Source: JAFALX01 sp036378495
GTDB lineage: Bacteria; Chloroflexota; Dormibacteria; Aeolococcales; Aeolococcaceae
Length of the DNA stretch: 39,195 bases
Assembly (NCBI GenBank): GCA_036378495.1
Contig: DASUWI010000081.1
Coordinates: 1-39,195, forward strand
Reading direction: 5' to 3'
The notes under the pieces were generated by a model. The model did no database searches and was not told where the DNA came from. It saw nothing but the letters and a program-made list of their open reading frames with translations. The position numbers and the translations under genes were made by a program. Below, one piece after another: positions 31,728-39,195 of the stretch (position 1 is the first letter of the stretch; every line of letters starts with the position of its first letter).

Positions 31728-33188
31728 TCAGTACGCGCGCGCCATCAGCGCGACGGAGTCCGCGCGCTCGCCGCACGCGATACACGGCGCACCGTCAGCC
31801 GAACGGTCGGCACGCAGGTTGCGCACGGTCAGCGCATGCACCGACTCCGTGATGCGCACCTCGCACGCCGCGCGGTTGCAGAACGGACCGCTGGCGAACA
31901 CCGGACGCTCGCGGAACGCCTCGCGAAGCTCATCGAGTGAGCGCACGTCGACACTGCGTTCGTCGAGCAGCCGCCGCGCGCGCTCCAGCAGTGCCGTCTG
32001 CGCGCCCTCGAGCAGCGCGGGCAGCCGCGACGCCACCGCGTCGAGCGGCAGCGTCTCCTGCGCGCCGTCGACGCGCCGCACCAGCGTCACGCGTCCCTCG
32101 GCGAGATCCTTGGCGCCCACCACGATGCGCAGCGGCACGCCGCGCAGCTCCCAGTGCGCGTACTTCTCGCCCGGGCGGATGCCGTCACGACGGTCCGCGC
32201 GCAGCCGCACGCCGGAACCGGCCTCGCGCTCGATGCGCGCCACCGCCTCCTCCACGGCGGCCGACCCCTCGGCGTCGTTGCTGCGCATGATCGGTACCAC
32301 CACGACCTGCACGGGCGCCACACGCGGCGGCAGGATCAGCCCGGCGTCATCGCCGTGCGCCATGATCAGGCCGCCGATCACGCGCGTGGACAGTCCCCAC
32401 GACGTCTGGTGGGGATGCCGCAGCTCGTTGTCGCGGTCCGCGTACTGGATGCCGTAGGCCCGCGTGAAGTTCTGCCCCAGGTGATGCGACGTGCCCGCCT
32501 GCAGGGCCCAGCCGTCCTGCATCATCGCCTCGATGCTCAACGTGTAGCGGGCGCCGGCGAATTTCTCCGAGTCCGTCTTGCGGCCGGGGATCACGGGAAT
32601 CGCGAGCCACTCCTCGTGCAGCTCGCGATAGCAGCCCAGCATGGTGTCCACCTCGGCCGCCGCCTCCTCGGACGTCTCGTGGAAGGTGTGTCCTTCCTGC
32701 CAGAGGAACTCGGTGGTGCGCATGAACAGGCGCGTGCGCTTCTCCCAGCGGGCCACGTTCACCCACTGGTTGATCTTCACCGGCAGATCGCGCCACGAGT
32801 GGATCCAGTCCGCGTACAGCGAGCAGATGATCGTCTCGCTGGTGGGCCGGATGGCGAGCGGCTCTTCGAGCTCCTTGCCGCCGCCGCGCGTCACCCACGC
32901 CACCTCGGGGGCGAACCCCGCGACGTGCTCCGCCTCCTTCTTCAGGTACGACTCCGGGATGAACAGCGGGAAGTACATGTTCTCGTGCCCGGTGTTTTTG
33001 AACATGTCGTCGAGCGCGCGCTGGATGTTCTCCCAGAGGGCAAACCCGTAGGGACGGATGACCATGCAGCCGCGCACCGGCGTGTAATCGGCGAGCTCGG
33101 CGCGCAGCACGGTGTCGACGTACCAGCGGTCGAAGTCCTCCGACTGCGCGGTGATTCGCTTGGGATCGGCGCGCCGCTGCTCGCTCAT
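31728..33188 (-). CDS. proS: Prolyl-tRNA synthetase, type 3 (archaeal/eukaryotic-like)
   Basis: Charges tRNA-Pro. The 486 residues start MSEQRRADPKRITAQSEDFD and lack the bacterial editing insertion. Class II motifs are PYGFALWENIQRALDDMF, PLAIRPTSETIICSLYADWI and RTTEFLWQEGHTFHET. The C-terminal zinc-binding extension has paired cysteines (FCNRAACEV and CIACGERA) and the terminal tyrosine (ALMARAY) typical of the archaeal-like type. An upstream in-frame extension of 54 residues is unconserved and rejected. It follows ispG by 46 bases, with a GC hairpin between. Confidence 0.95.
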   Translation of the reverse strand: MSEQRRADPKRITAQSEDFDRWYVDTVLRAELADYTPVRGCMVIRPYGFALWENIQRALDDMFKNTGHENMYFPLFIPESYLKKEAEHVAGFAPEVAWVTRGGGKELEEPLAIRPTSETIICSLYADWIHSWRDLPVKINQWVNVARWEKRTRLFMRTTEFLWQEGHTFHETSEEAAAEVDTMLGCYRELHEEWLAIPVIPGRKTDSEKFAGARYTLSIEAMMQDGWALQAGTSHHLGQNFTRAYGIQYADRDNELRHPHQTSWGLSTRVIGGLIMAHGDDAGLILPPRVAPVQVVVVPIMRSNDAEGSAAVEEAVARIEREAGSGVRLRADRRDGIRPGEKYAHWELRGVPLRIVVGAKDLAEGRVTLVRRVDGAQETLPLDAVASRLPALLEGAQTALLERARRLLDERSVDVRSLDELREAFRERPVFASGPFCNRAACEVRITESVHALTVRNLRADRSADGAPCIACGERADSVALMARAY

Positions 33189-33217
33189 GGCGCGGGCGGT
33201 GTATGCAAGCGCGTGCC

Positions 33218-33234
33218 CGCCGGCGTGGCCGGCG
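33218..33234 (-). terminator. Hairpin directly after ispG stop
   Basis: A perfect 7-bp stem (CGCCGGC arms around a 3-base loop) begins the base after the ispG stop and precedes proS. No T tract follows. It may be a weak terminator, processing site or protective 3' structure between the two genes. Confidence 0.35.
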
Positions 33235-34419
33235 TCAGCTTGCGGTGACCGGTAAACGGAGCGAGGATCCCTCGCCCGACAGGCCGCGGGGCAGCGGCCT
33301 GCCCTCGGCCAGCAGCTGCGCGTCCTCGGCGGCGACGGCACGCAGCTCATCGACGAGCATGTCGATCAGCTCCGCCTCGGGGAGGCTCGCGACCACCGCG
33401 CCATTGCGGTAGAGAATGCCCTTCTGCCGCCCTCCGGCAATGCCGATGTCGGCGTGCATGCCCTCGCCCGGCCCGTTCACGACGCATCCCATCACCGAGA
33501 CCGTGATGCTGCGCTTGACGCCGGCGAGCGCGTTCTCGACGCGCTTCACCATCGGGAACATGTCGATCTCGAGACGGCCGCACGTGGGACACGCGACCAG
33601 GTTGGGACCGTCACCCTTCTCCTGCAGGTTGCTGAGAATCTGCTTGGCGACGCGCACCTCGTCCTCGGGCTCGCCCACGAGGGACACGCGAATCGTGTCG
33701 CCGAGTCCCTCGGCGAGCAGGATGCCGATGCCCATCGCCGACTTCACGCTGCCGGAGTCGACCGGGCCCGCCTCGGTGAGCCCGAGGTGCAGCGGGTAGC
33801 GGTTGCCAAGCGCCGCGAACTTGCGATTGGCGGTGAGATTGGTGAGCACGTCGCTCGCCTTCAGCGACACCTTGATGTTGCGGAAGTCCAGCTCCTCGAG
33901 GATGCGTATGTGACCCATCGCGGCGTCGACCATGTGCTGCGCCGCTTCGTCGATGCTGGCGCCACGACCGCGAGCCAGCTCCTTGCGCTGCGGGATGCTG
34001 CCGGCGTTGACGCCGATACGCATGGGCACGTCGCGCGCCTTGGCCTCGCGCGCGATGTCCGCCACCTTCGCCGTGTCCGTGATGTTGCCGGGGTTGAGGC
34101 GCAAGCACTGCACACCCGCCTCGAGCGCGAGCAGCGCCAGCGGCGCGTCGTAGTGGATGTCGGCGACGATCGGGATCGGCGATCCGTGCACGATGTCGCG
34201 CAGCGCGGTCGCGGCCTCTCGTGTGTCGCACGTGACGCGGATCAGGTCGGCGCCGGCCTTCGCCGCGCGCTCGATCTGCGCGAGCGTGGCGGAGACGTCC
34301 TCGGTTTGCGTCTTCGTCATCGTCTGCACCGCAATCGGCGCGGCGCCACCGATGACCACACCGCCGACATTGACGGGCACGGTCGCACGCCGGTTGGCCA
34401 CGTTTATGTCAACGCTCAC
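33235..34419 (-). CDS. ispG: 4-hydroxy-3-methylbut-2-enyl diphosphate synthase
   Basis: Penultimate step of the MEP isoprenoid pathway; an Fe-S enzyme. The GTG start overlaps the protease stop as GTGA and reads MSVDINVANRRATVPVNVGG. Substrate-domain motifs include PIAVQTMTKTQTEDV, LIRVTCDTREAA, PIVADIHYDAPLALLALEAG and LNPGNI. Cluster-domain cysteines are at LVACPTCGRLEID and VMGCVVNGPGEG. Length 394, standard. A 30-residue tail after GILYRNGAVV is variable. It is adjacent to dxr and the protease, the usual order. Confidence 0.96.
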   Translation of the reverse strand: MSVDINVANRRATVPVNVGGVVIGGAAPIAVQTMTKTQTEDVSATLAQIERAAKAGADLIRVTCDTREAATALRDIVHGSPIPIVADIHYDAPLALLALEAGVQCLRLNPGNITDTAKVADIAREAKARDVPMRIGVNAGSIPQRKELARGRGASIDEAAQHMVDAAMGHIRILEELDFRNIKVSLKASDVLTNLTANRKFAALGNRYPLHLGLTEAGPVDSGSVKSAMGIGILLAEGLGDTIRVSLVGEPEDEVRVAKQILSNLQEKGDGPNLVACPTCGRLEIDMFPMVKRVENALAGVKRSITVSVMGCVVNGPGEGMHADIGIAGGRQKGILYRNGAVVASLPEAELIDMLVDELRAVAAEDAQLLAEGRPLPRGLSGEGSSLRLPVTAS

Positions 34420-35687
34420 AGCCTGCTCACGTTTCCGATGGTGACATAGACGAGCAGGAGCACGACGAGCGCGAGTCCGATCGCCGACGCTGCCGCTTCG
34501 ACACGCGGATCGACGCGCTTGCGGCGCACCGCCTCGACGAGGATGAAGAACAGTTTGCCGCCGTCGAGGAACGGAATCGGCAGCACGTTGATCAGCCCCA
34601 GGCTCATGCTGACGAACCCGATCCACCAGATCAGCCCCTGCTGTCCGAAGAGCCCGCCCTGCGCCTGGGACACCGTCTGCTGCGCGATGCCCACGGGGCC
34701 GGACAGCCCGTTGGGTCCGGCGATGCCGCCGAGCGACGGCACCGTGATCAGCTGGTAGACGCCGACCACCTGCTCGCGGATGAAGTCGGGCACGGAGCGG
34801 AACCCGTTGACCACGGCCGTCGCCAGCGGCTGGCCGTCGAACCCCGCCTCGAGCCCGATGAGCCACGTGGCCTGGATCGACTCCGGGGATCCGTAGCCCG
34901 TGGTCACGTGCGACAGCGTGATGTCGTTGAACTTCTGCGACGGCGTTCCCTGCGTGTAGCCGTTGATCGTCACCGACCCACCGCTGCCGAGCACCTGCGC
35001 GGGATCACCGGTCCCCGGCGCGTGTCCGTTGACGGAGGTGACCACGTACACCCCGGGCTGCAGCGAGCTCACCTCGGTGGGCAGGATGACCACGAGCTGC
35101 GGGCGCACCACCGCGCTGCGCTGCGCACCGTCGGATGTCGTGTACGCAACCTGCATCGCCCGGCCCTGATCGGCCTGCGTCGCCGCGTGCAGATCGTTGG
35201 TCACGTTCTTCGGGGTGTCGTGACGGATCGCGGTGCCGTTGATGGAGCGGATCGTTGCCCCGCTGGGGATTCCCGACGCGGCGAGCGCGCCGCCGTCGAC
35301 GACGCGCGACGGCGTGGGCGCCAGGTTGACCACGGTGAAGCAGATCCCGGCGAACACCAGGTTGAACACGATGCCCGCGGCGACGGTCATGAAGCGTTTG
35401 GTCTTGCTCGCGCGATAGAAGTTGCGCTCGCCGGCATCCGCCTCACCCTCGATGCCGAGCATGCCCGGCATGCGTACGTAGCCGCCCGCCGGCAGGGCCC
35501 GGATCGAGTACAGCGTTTCGCCGATGCGCCTGGCGACGAGCTTGGGCCCGAACCCGATGGCGAACTCGTCGACGCGGATGCCCGACAGCTTGGCCACCAC
35601 GAAGTGCCCCGCCTCGTGCACCAGCACGATGACCAGGAACGTGAGGGCGATCGCGCCGATGTCGATGAGAATCTGCCCGGCGCTCAC
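34416..35687 (-). CDS. RseP/site-2 zinc metalloprotease (M50)
   Basis: Intramembrane protease that cleaves single-pass anti-sigma factors or remnant signal peptides. The 423-residue protein begins at GTG (GTGA overlap with dxr). It has HEAGH at residues 24-28 in FLVIVLVHEAGHFVVAKLSG, then GYVRMPGMLG. A central PDZ-like region has GIPSGATIRSINGTAI. The second active motif lies in NVLPIPFLDGGKL near the C-terminus, and several membrane helices are present. The placement between dxr and ispG is classic. Confidence 0.95.
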   Translation of the reverse strand: MSAGQILIDIGAIALTFLVIVLVHEAGHFVVAKLSGIRVDEFAIGFGPKLVARRIGETLYSIRALPAGGYVRMPGMLGIEGEADAGERNFYRASKTKRFMTVAAGIVFNLVFAGICFTVVNLAPTPSRVVDGGALAASGIPSGATIRSINGTAIRHDTPKNVTNDLHAATQADQGRAMQVAYTTSDGAQRSAVVRPQLVVILPTEVSSLQPGVYVVTSVNGHAPGTGDPAQVLGSGGSVTINGYTQGTPSQKFNDITLSHVTTGYGSPESIQATWLIGLEAGFDGQPLATAVVNGFRSVPDFIREQVVGVYQLITVPSLGGIAGPNGLSGPVGIAQQTVSQAQGGLFGQQGLIWWIGFVSMSLGLINVLPIPFLDGGKLFFILVEAVRRKRVDPRVEAAASAIGLALVVLLLVYVTIGNVSRL

Positions 35688-36841
35688 GAGACCACCGTAC
35701 CCCCCGCCAGGCGGCTGCGAACCCGCTCGCGGGCCCACGTATCGGCGGCAAGCACGTCGTCGAGCGACGGCGTCGCGGCGACGGGCGCGGCCTGCACCGC
35801 GTCGGCAACGAGCGGGATGATCTCGTCGTAGCGGCAGCCACCGTCGAGGAAGGTGGCCACCGCCACCTCGTTGGCCGCGTTGAGCACGCAGGGTGCGAGC
35901 CCGCCGCTGACGCCCGCACTACGGGCCAGCCCCACCGCCGGGAACCGCTCCGGGTCCACCTCGAAGAACTCCAGGGGCACGCCGGAGCGCAGCTCCAGCG
36001 GCGGACCCACGCCGGGCAGCCGCTCGCCATCCGCCAGCGCGAGCGCGATGGGCACGCGCATGTCCGGCACCCCGAGCTGGGCGACGATCGCACCGTCGCA
36101 GAACTCGACGTAGCTGTGCACGGTGCTCGTGGGGTGGATCGCCACCTCCACCCGCTCGTAGGGAACGTCGAAGAGGAAGTGGGCCTCGATGACCTCCAGG
36201 CCCTTGTTCATCATCGTCGCCGAGTCCATCGTCACCTTGGGGCCCATCCGCCAGGTGGGGTGCGCCAGCGCCTCCGGCGGCGTGATCGTGGAGAACGTGG
36301 CGGTCGGTCGCGTCCGGAAGGGGCCGCCACTGGCGGTGAGCACCAGCCGGACGACGGTGCCCATGTCCTCGCCACGGAGGCACTGCCAGAGCGCGCTGTG
36401 CTCGCTGTCGATCGGCGTGATCGTGGCCCCGGCTCGCTCCGCGCGGGCGCGCACCAGCTCGCCCGCCATGACCAGCACCTCCTTGGTGGCAGTGGCCACG
36501 CGGTGACCGGCGTCCAGCGCGGCCAGCGTCGGCCGCAGCGCGGCGGCGCCGGTGATGGCCACGCAGACGACGTCGCAGTCCACGGAGGCGATCTCGCAGG
36601 CGGCCTCCATACCCGCGGCCGTGCCCGGCGGCAGCGGCGCGCCCGGCGCCGGCTCGACCAGTGCGGTGCGCGGCACGCCGAAGCGCTCCGCCACGGCGGC
36701 GAGCGCCGTCGCGTCGCGCCGGGCCACCGCGCCGACGATCTCGAACCTGTCCGGGAAGCGGCCGATGACATCACAGGCCTGGCGTCCGATCGAACCGGTG
36801 GCGCCCAGGAGCACGACGCGGCGGCGCTGGTGGTCAGTCAT
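35684..36841 (-). CDS. dxr: 1-deoxy-D-xylulose 5-phosphate reductoisomerase
   Basis: Commits DXP to the MEP pathway. Starting MTDHQRRRVVLLGATGSIGR, it has the NADPH site GATGSIG, ATKEVLVMAGELV, SEHSALWQCLRGE, TASGGPF, MNKGLEVIEAHFLF, the flexible loop VHSYVEFCDGAIVAQLG, and PDMRVPIALALADGERLPG. A TTG start five codons upstream is possible. The ATG at 36841 has AGGA just upstream and gives 385 residues. It overlaps the protease start and is preceded by cdsA. Confidence 0.96.
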   Translation of the reverse strand: MTDHQRRRVVLLGATGSIGRQACDVIGRFPDRFEIVGAVARRDATALAAVAERFGVPRTALVEPAPGAPLPPGTAAGMEAACEIASVDCDVVCVAITGAAALRPTLAALDAGHRVATATKEVLVMAGELVRARAERAGATITPIDSEHSALWQCLRGEDMGTVVRLVLTASGGPFRTRPTATFSTITPPEALAHPTWRMGPKVTMDSATMMNKGLEVIEAHFLFDVPYERVEVAIHPTSTVHSYVEFCDGAIVAQLGVPDMRVPIALALADGERLPGVGPPLELRSGVPLEFFEVDPERFPAVGLARSAGVSGGLAPCVLNAANEVAVATFLDGGCRYDEIIPLVADAVQAAPVAATPSLDDVLAADTWARERVRSRLAGGTVVS

Positions 36842-36874
36842 TCGTCCTGAGATCAAACCACGCCCTCACGGTCA

Positions 36875-37681
36875 TCAGAGGGCGATCAGCCTCAAATAGC
36901 AGTACGCCACGGGGGCGACCAGGACCAGGCTGTCGATCCGGTCGAGCAGCCCGCCGTGCCCGGGGATGAGGTGGCTCGAGTCCTTCTCACCCGCCTGGCG
37001 CTTCAGCGCCGACTCGACGAGGTCCCCGCCCTGGGCCGCGACCGTGATCAGCGCGCCCAGGCCGGCGGCGGCAACGGCGCCGATGCCGGTCAGCGCCGGC
37101 CCGGCCAGAGCCGCCACCAGGATCGTGGCCAGGGCGCCGCCGATCGCGCCCTCGACGGTCTTCTGCGGCGAGATCCAGGCAAAGAACGGGAGGCGGCCGG
37201 CGGCGCGCCCGATGAAGAACGCCGCCGTGTCCCCGGCGACCACGGCCAGGATCACCAGCCCCACGAGCCGCAGCCCGAAGTGGTCGCCGGCAGAGCCGTG
37301 CAAGAGGTAGAGCGCCAGGAAGAACCCGAGGCTGAAGCCGACGTACACGCTGCCGGCGACGGCGGCCGCCCAGCGAGTGAACGTGACCCGAAGCACCACG
37401 GTGGCGAGCAGCCCTGCGGTCAGCGCCGCGAGCAGCGGCCATTCGGCATCCTGGTACGGCGCCGGCAGCGCCAGGCGGATCGCCAGCCACAGGCTGAGCG
37501 GATACAGGATCCAGTCGACCGCGGGCATGCCCGCCCGGCGCAGCAGCCCGCTCAGCTCCCAGCAGCCGACGACCACGACCACCCCGATGAACGCGGCCAC
37601 CGCGGCCGTGCCCGCCCACAGCGCTGCGGCGATGACCGCCAGGAGGACCGCCCCGGACACGATCCGGAGCAGGAGGTTCAT
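36875..37681 (-). CDS. cdsA: Phosphatidate cytidylyltransferase
   Basis: Makes CDP-diacylglycerol at the membrane. The 268 residues, starting MNLLLRIVSGAVLLAVIAAA, are mostly hydrophobic with about eight helices. The signature region is FFAWISPQKTVEGAIGGALA, then AAQGGDLVESALKRQAGEKD and HLIPGHGGLLDRIDSLVLVA. The ATG overlaps the uppS stop. uppS-cdsA-dxr adjacency supports it. Confidence 0.96.
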   Translation of the reverse strand: MNLLLRIVSGAVLLAVIAAALWAGTAAVAAFIGVVVVVGCWELSGLLRRAGMPAVDWILYPLSLWLAIRLALPAPYQDAEWPLLAALTAGLLATVVLRVTFTRWAAAVAGSVYVGFSLGFFLALYLLHGSAGDHFGLRLVGLVILAVVAGDTAAFFIGRAAGRLPFFAWISPQKTVEGAIGGALATILVAALAGPALTGIGAVAAAGLGALITVAAQGGDLVESALKRQAGEKDSSHLIPGHGGLLDRIDSLVLVAPVAYCYLRLIAL

Positions 37682-38460
37682 CCCACGGCGGTGCCGAGGG
37701 CGTCGATCACCGGTGTCGGCCCGCGCTCGCTCACGGCGCCGAACTTGCGCTCGCGCCGCGAGAACGCATGCAGCGCCTCGTTGATCGAGGCGGCGCCGAA
37801 ATCGGGCCAGAGCGTCTCGGTCACATAGAGCTCCGCGTACGCCGCCTGCCACAGCAGGAAGTTGCTGATGCGCATCTCGCCCGCCGTGCGGACGATCAGG
37901 TCGGGGTCGGGCAGGCCGGCCGTGTACAGCGCGTCGCTCAGCATCTGCTCGTCGAGCTGGGTGAGGTCGACCCCGCGAGCGGCCAGCTCGCGGATCGCCT
38001 CGATGATCTCGCGCCTGCCGCCGTAGTTGATGGCCACGTTGAGGATGGCCTGCGTGTTGTGCGCCGTCAGCTGCTCGGCATCGGCCACCTTCGCCTGCAG
38101 GCGCTCGCTGAGCTGGCGGCGGTCACCGAGCACGCGGATCTGCACACCGTTGGAATGCAGCTCGCCCACCTCGCTGTCGATGGTCTCGCCGAAGAGCTGC
38201 ATGAGCGCCGCAACCTCGTGCCGGGGGCGGGACCAGTTCTCGGTGCTGAACGCGTAGAGCGTGAGGATGTGCACGCCGGCGCGATCGCACGCCTCCATCA
38301 CCGGCCGGATGGCGCGCACGCCGGCACGATGCCCCGCGGCTCGCGGCAGGTGGCGGCGGCGGGCCCATCGCCCGTTGCCGTCCATGATGATGCCGATGTG
38401 TCGCGGGAGATCGGGGCTCGACGGCGCAGGGTTGGCTGCTGGGACGGGGGGTCGCAACAC
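37678..38460 (-). CDS. uppS: Undecaprenyl diphosphate synthase (cis-prenyltransferase)
   Basis: Elongates farnesyl diphosphate for the cell-wall lipid carrier. The 260 residues hold PRHIGIIMDGNGRWARRRHL with catalytic aspartate D27, GHRAGVRAI, LYAFSTENWSRP, INYGGRREIIEAIRELA, and the C-terminal LIVRTAGEMRISNFLLWQAA, AELYVTETLWPDF. The GTG at 38460 gives a proline-rich leader of about 18 residues before the conserved core, so a later start is possible. It is separated from frr by about 98 bases with no other gene. Confidence 0.95.
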   Translation of the reverse strand: MLRPPVPAANPAPSSPDLPRHIGIIMDGNGRWARRRHLPRAAGHRAGVRAIRPVMEACDRAGVHILTLYAFSTENWSRPRHEVAALMQLFGETIDSEVGELHSNGVQIRVLGDRRQLSERLQAKVADAEQLTAHNTQAILNVAINYGGRREIIEAIRELAARGVDLTQLDEQMLSDALYTAGLPDPDLIVRTAGEMRISNFLLWQAAYAELYVTETLWPDFGAASINEALHAFSRRERKFGAVSERGPTPVIDALGTAVG

Positions 38461-38541
38461 GGGTCTCAGGGTAAACGAGGCGGGTTACGGCGGCGTTACG
38501 TCAGTGCGGGGGCGGCGCTACACGCCGCGCCTGCCGGATTC

Positions 38542-38558
38542 TCGCCGCTTCGCGGCGA
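38542..38558 (-). terminator. Perfect hairpin directly after frr stop
   Basis: TCGCCGC/GCGGCGA stem of 7 bp around a GAA loop, starting the base after the frr stop codon. No T tract follows, so termination is possible but not shown. The remaining 80 or so bases to uppS hold nothing else recognisable. Confidence 0.4.
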
Positions 38559-39155
38559 TCACACCTCGAGAACCTCGGCCTCCTTTTTCTCCTGCGCGTC
38601 GTCGACGCGCCCGACGAACTGATCGGTCAGCTTCTGCAGCTCGCTGAGCTTGGTCTCCACCTCGTCCTTGCTGACGTGGCCCTCCTTTTCCACCTTGCGC
38701 AGGTGGTCGGCCTCGTCGCGGCGGATGTTGCGCACCGCCACGCGGGCCTCCTCGGCCTTGCGGTGCACAACGCGGACCAGCTCGCGGCGCCGCTCCTCGT
38801 TGAGCTGCGGGATCGTGATGCGGATCACCTCGCCGTCATTGCTGGGGTTGAGGCCGAGGTCGCTCTTCTGGATCGCCTTCTCGATGGCGCTCAGCGCGTT
38901 GCGGTCGTACGGCCGGATGCTCAGCTGCGACGGCTCGGGCACGGAGATCCCGGCGAGCGTCTGCAGCGGCGTCGGCGCACCGTAGTAGTCGACGACGAGG
39001 CGCTCGACCAGCGCCGGCGACGCGCGGCCGGTGCGAATGCCGCCGAGCTCCCGCCCCAGCGATTCGAGGCTCTTCTCCATCCGATCGCGGGCGGTGTGGA
39101 CGCGCTCGTTGAGCGTCGCCTGCGCCTCCTCCGCCTTGGTGCGATCAGGCGCCAT
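38559..39155 (-). CDS. frr: Ribosome recycling factor
   Basis: Disassembles post-termination ribosomes with EF-G. The 198-residue three-helix and beta fold shows MEKSLESLGRELGGIRTGRA, DYYGAPTPLQTLAGISVPEP, LSIRPYDRNALSAIEKAIQK, SDLGLNPSNDGEVIRITIPQ, and RRELVRVVHRKAEEARVAVR with IRRDEADH. The N-terminus is about 15 residues longer than the E. coli protein. The ATG lies 11 bases inside the upstream pyrH frame. Confidence 0.97.
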   Translation of the reverse strand: MAPDRTKAEEAQATLNERVHTARDRMEKSLESLGRELGGIRTGRASPALVERLVVDYYGAPTPLQTLAGISVPEPSQLSIRPYDRNALSAIEKAIQKSDLGLNPSNDGEVIRITIPQLNEERRRELVRVVHRKAEEARVAVRNIRRDEADHLRKVEKEGHVSKDEVETKLSELQKLTDQFVGRVDDAQEKKEAEVLEV

Positions 39156-39195
39156 CCGGCTGCCCCTCGCCGTCGACGCGCGTGCCGATCTGCTC
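39145..39195 (-). CDS. pyrH: UMP kinase, C-terminal end (partial)
   Basis: The last 16 codons and stop of a frame running in from the right edge read EQIGTRVDGEGQPDGA. UMP kinases end in a strand containing G(T/E)xV, and pyrH directly before frr, with uppS and cdsA following, is highly conserved. The assignment rests mostly on gene order, since only the tail is visible. Confidence 0.6.
   Translation of the reverse strand, partial: EQIGTRVDGEGQPDGA

Noticed and set aside
1..39195. CRISPR arrays, rRNA or tRNA genes, integrase attachment sites
   Set aside because: No regularly spaced repeats, no cloverleaf and no rRNA-like sequence were found on either strand by reading. A dedicated scan could still find a divergent small RNA.

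Overview
The window is high-GC bacterial chromosome, almost entirely minus-strand housekeeping genes packed so tightly that most start codons overlap the previous stop (ATGA, GTGA or TGATG junctions). Gene content and order suggest a soil-type Terrabacteria lineage such as Dormibacterota, or an actinobacterial or chloroflexotal relative. Pointers are a SigB/SigF-like sigma factor with an RsbW-like partner, a shikimate kinase/3-dehydroquinate synthase fusion, an FtsA/PilM-like ATPase beside a large single-pass membrane protein, a type-3 prolyl-tRNA synthetase and a 13E12-type HNH gene. The phylum is inferred, not proven; no rRNA or tRNA gene was seen. Coordinates below are given in window order, but transcription mostly runs from high to low numbers.

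From the right edge, 39195 to 31728 carries the tail of pyrH, then frr, uppS, cdsA, dxr, an RseP-type M50 protease, ispG and proS: translation recycling, lipid and isoprenoid synthesis, and a tRNA synthetase. A plus-strand GNAT acetyltransferase (31205-31711) separates this run from the stringent-response gene rel (28985-31117).

Between rel and a 13E12/DUF222 HNH gene (25016-26335) sits the most unusual part of the window. It is an IS1595/ISXO2-type element (26345-28930) with 33-bp terminal inverted repeats, an exact 8-bp target duplication, a transposase and three cargo genes: a small basic protein, a protein with a HEPN-like R-x4-H motif, and a two-helix membrane protein. It appears to have landed between the HNH gene and its own promoter. 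It left a -35, a LexA-type SOS box and a -10 stranded on the far side, where they now point at the cargo membrane-protein gene.

From 24945 to 14146 the host genes resume: hisS, aspS, a 59-codon gene, anti-sigma kinase and sigma factor, then alaS, the FtsA/PilM-like ATPase, a membrane protein with a long extracytoplasmic part, and ruvX. From 14135 down come aroE, a prepilin-peptidase-like gene and a PH-domain membrane protein, then, past a short plus-strand gene, aroC, aroKB and aroQ. The left third (8521 to 1) holds efp, an Asp23-like gene, nusB, xseA, xseB, tlyA, nadK, recN, scpA, scpB and the start of rluB. These cover translation, DNA repair and chromosome condensation. Five of the shikimate-pathway activities are therefore encoded within about 5.6 kb.
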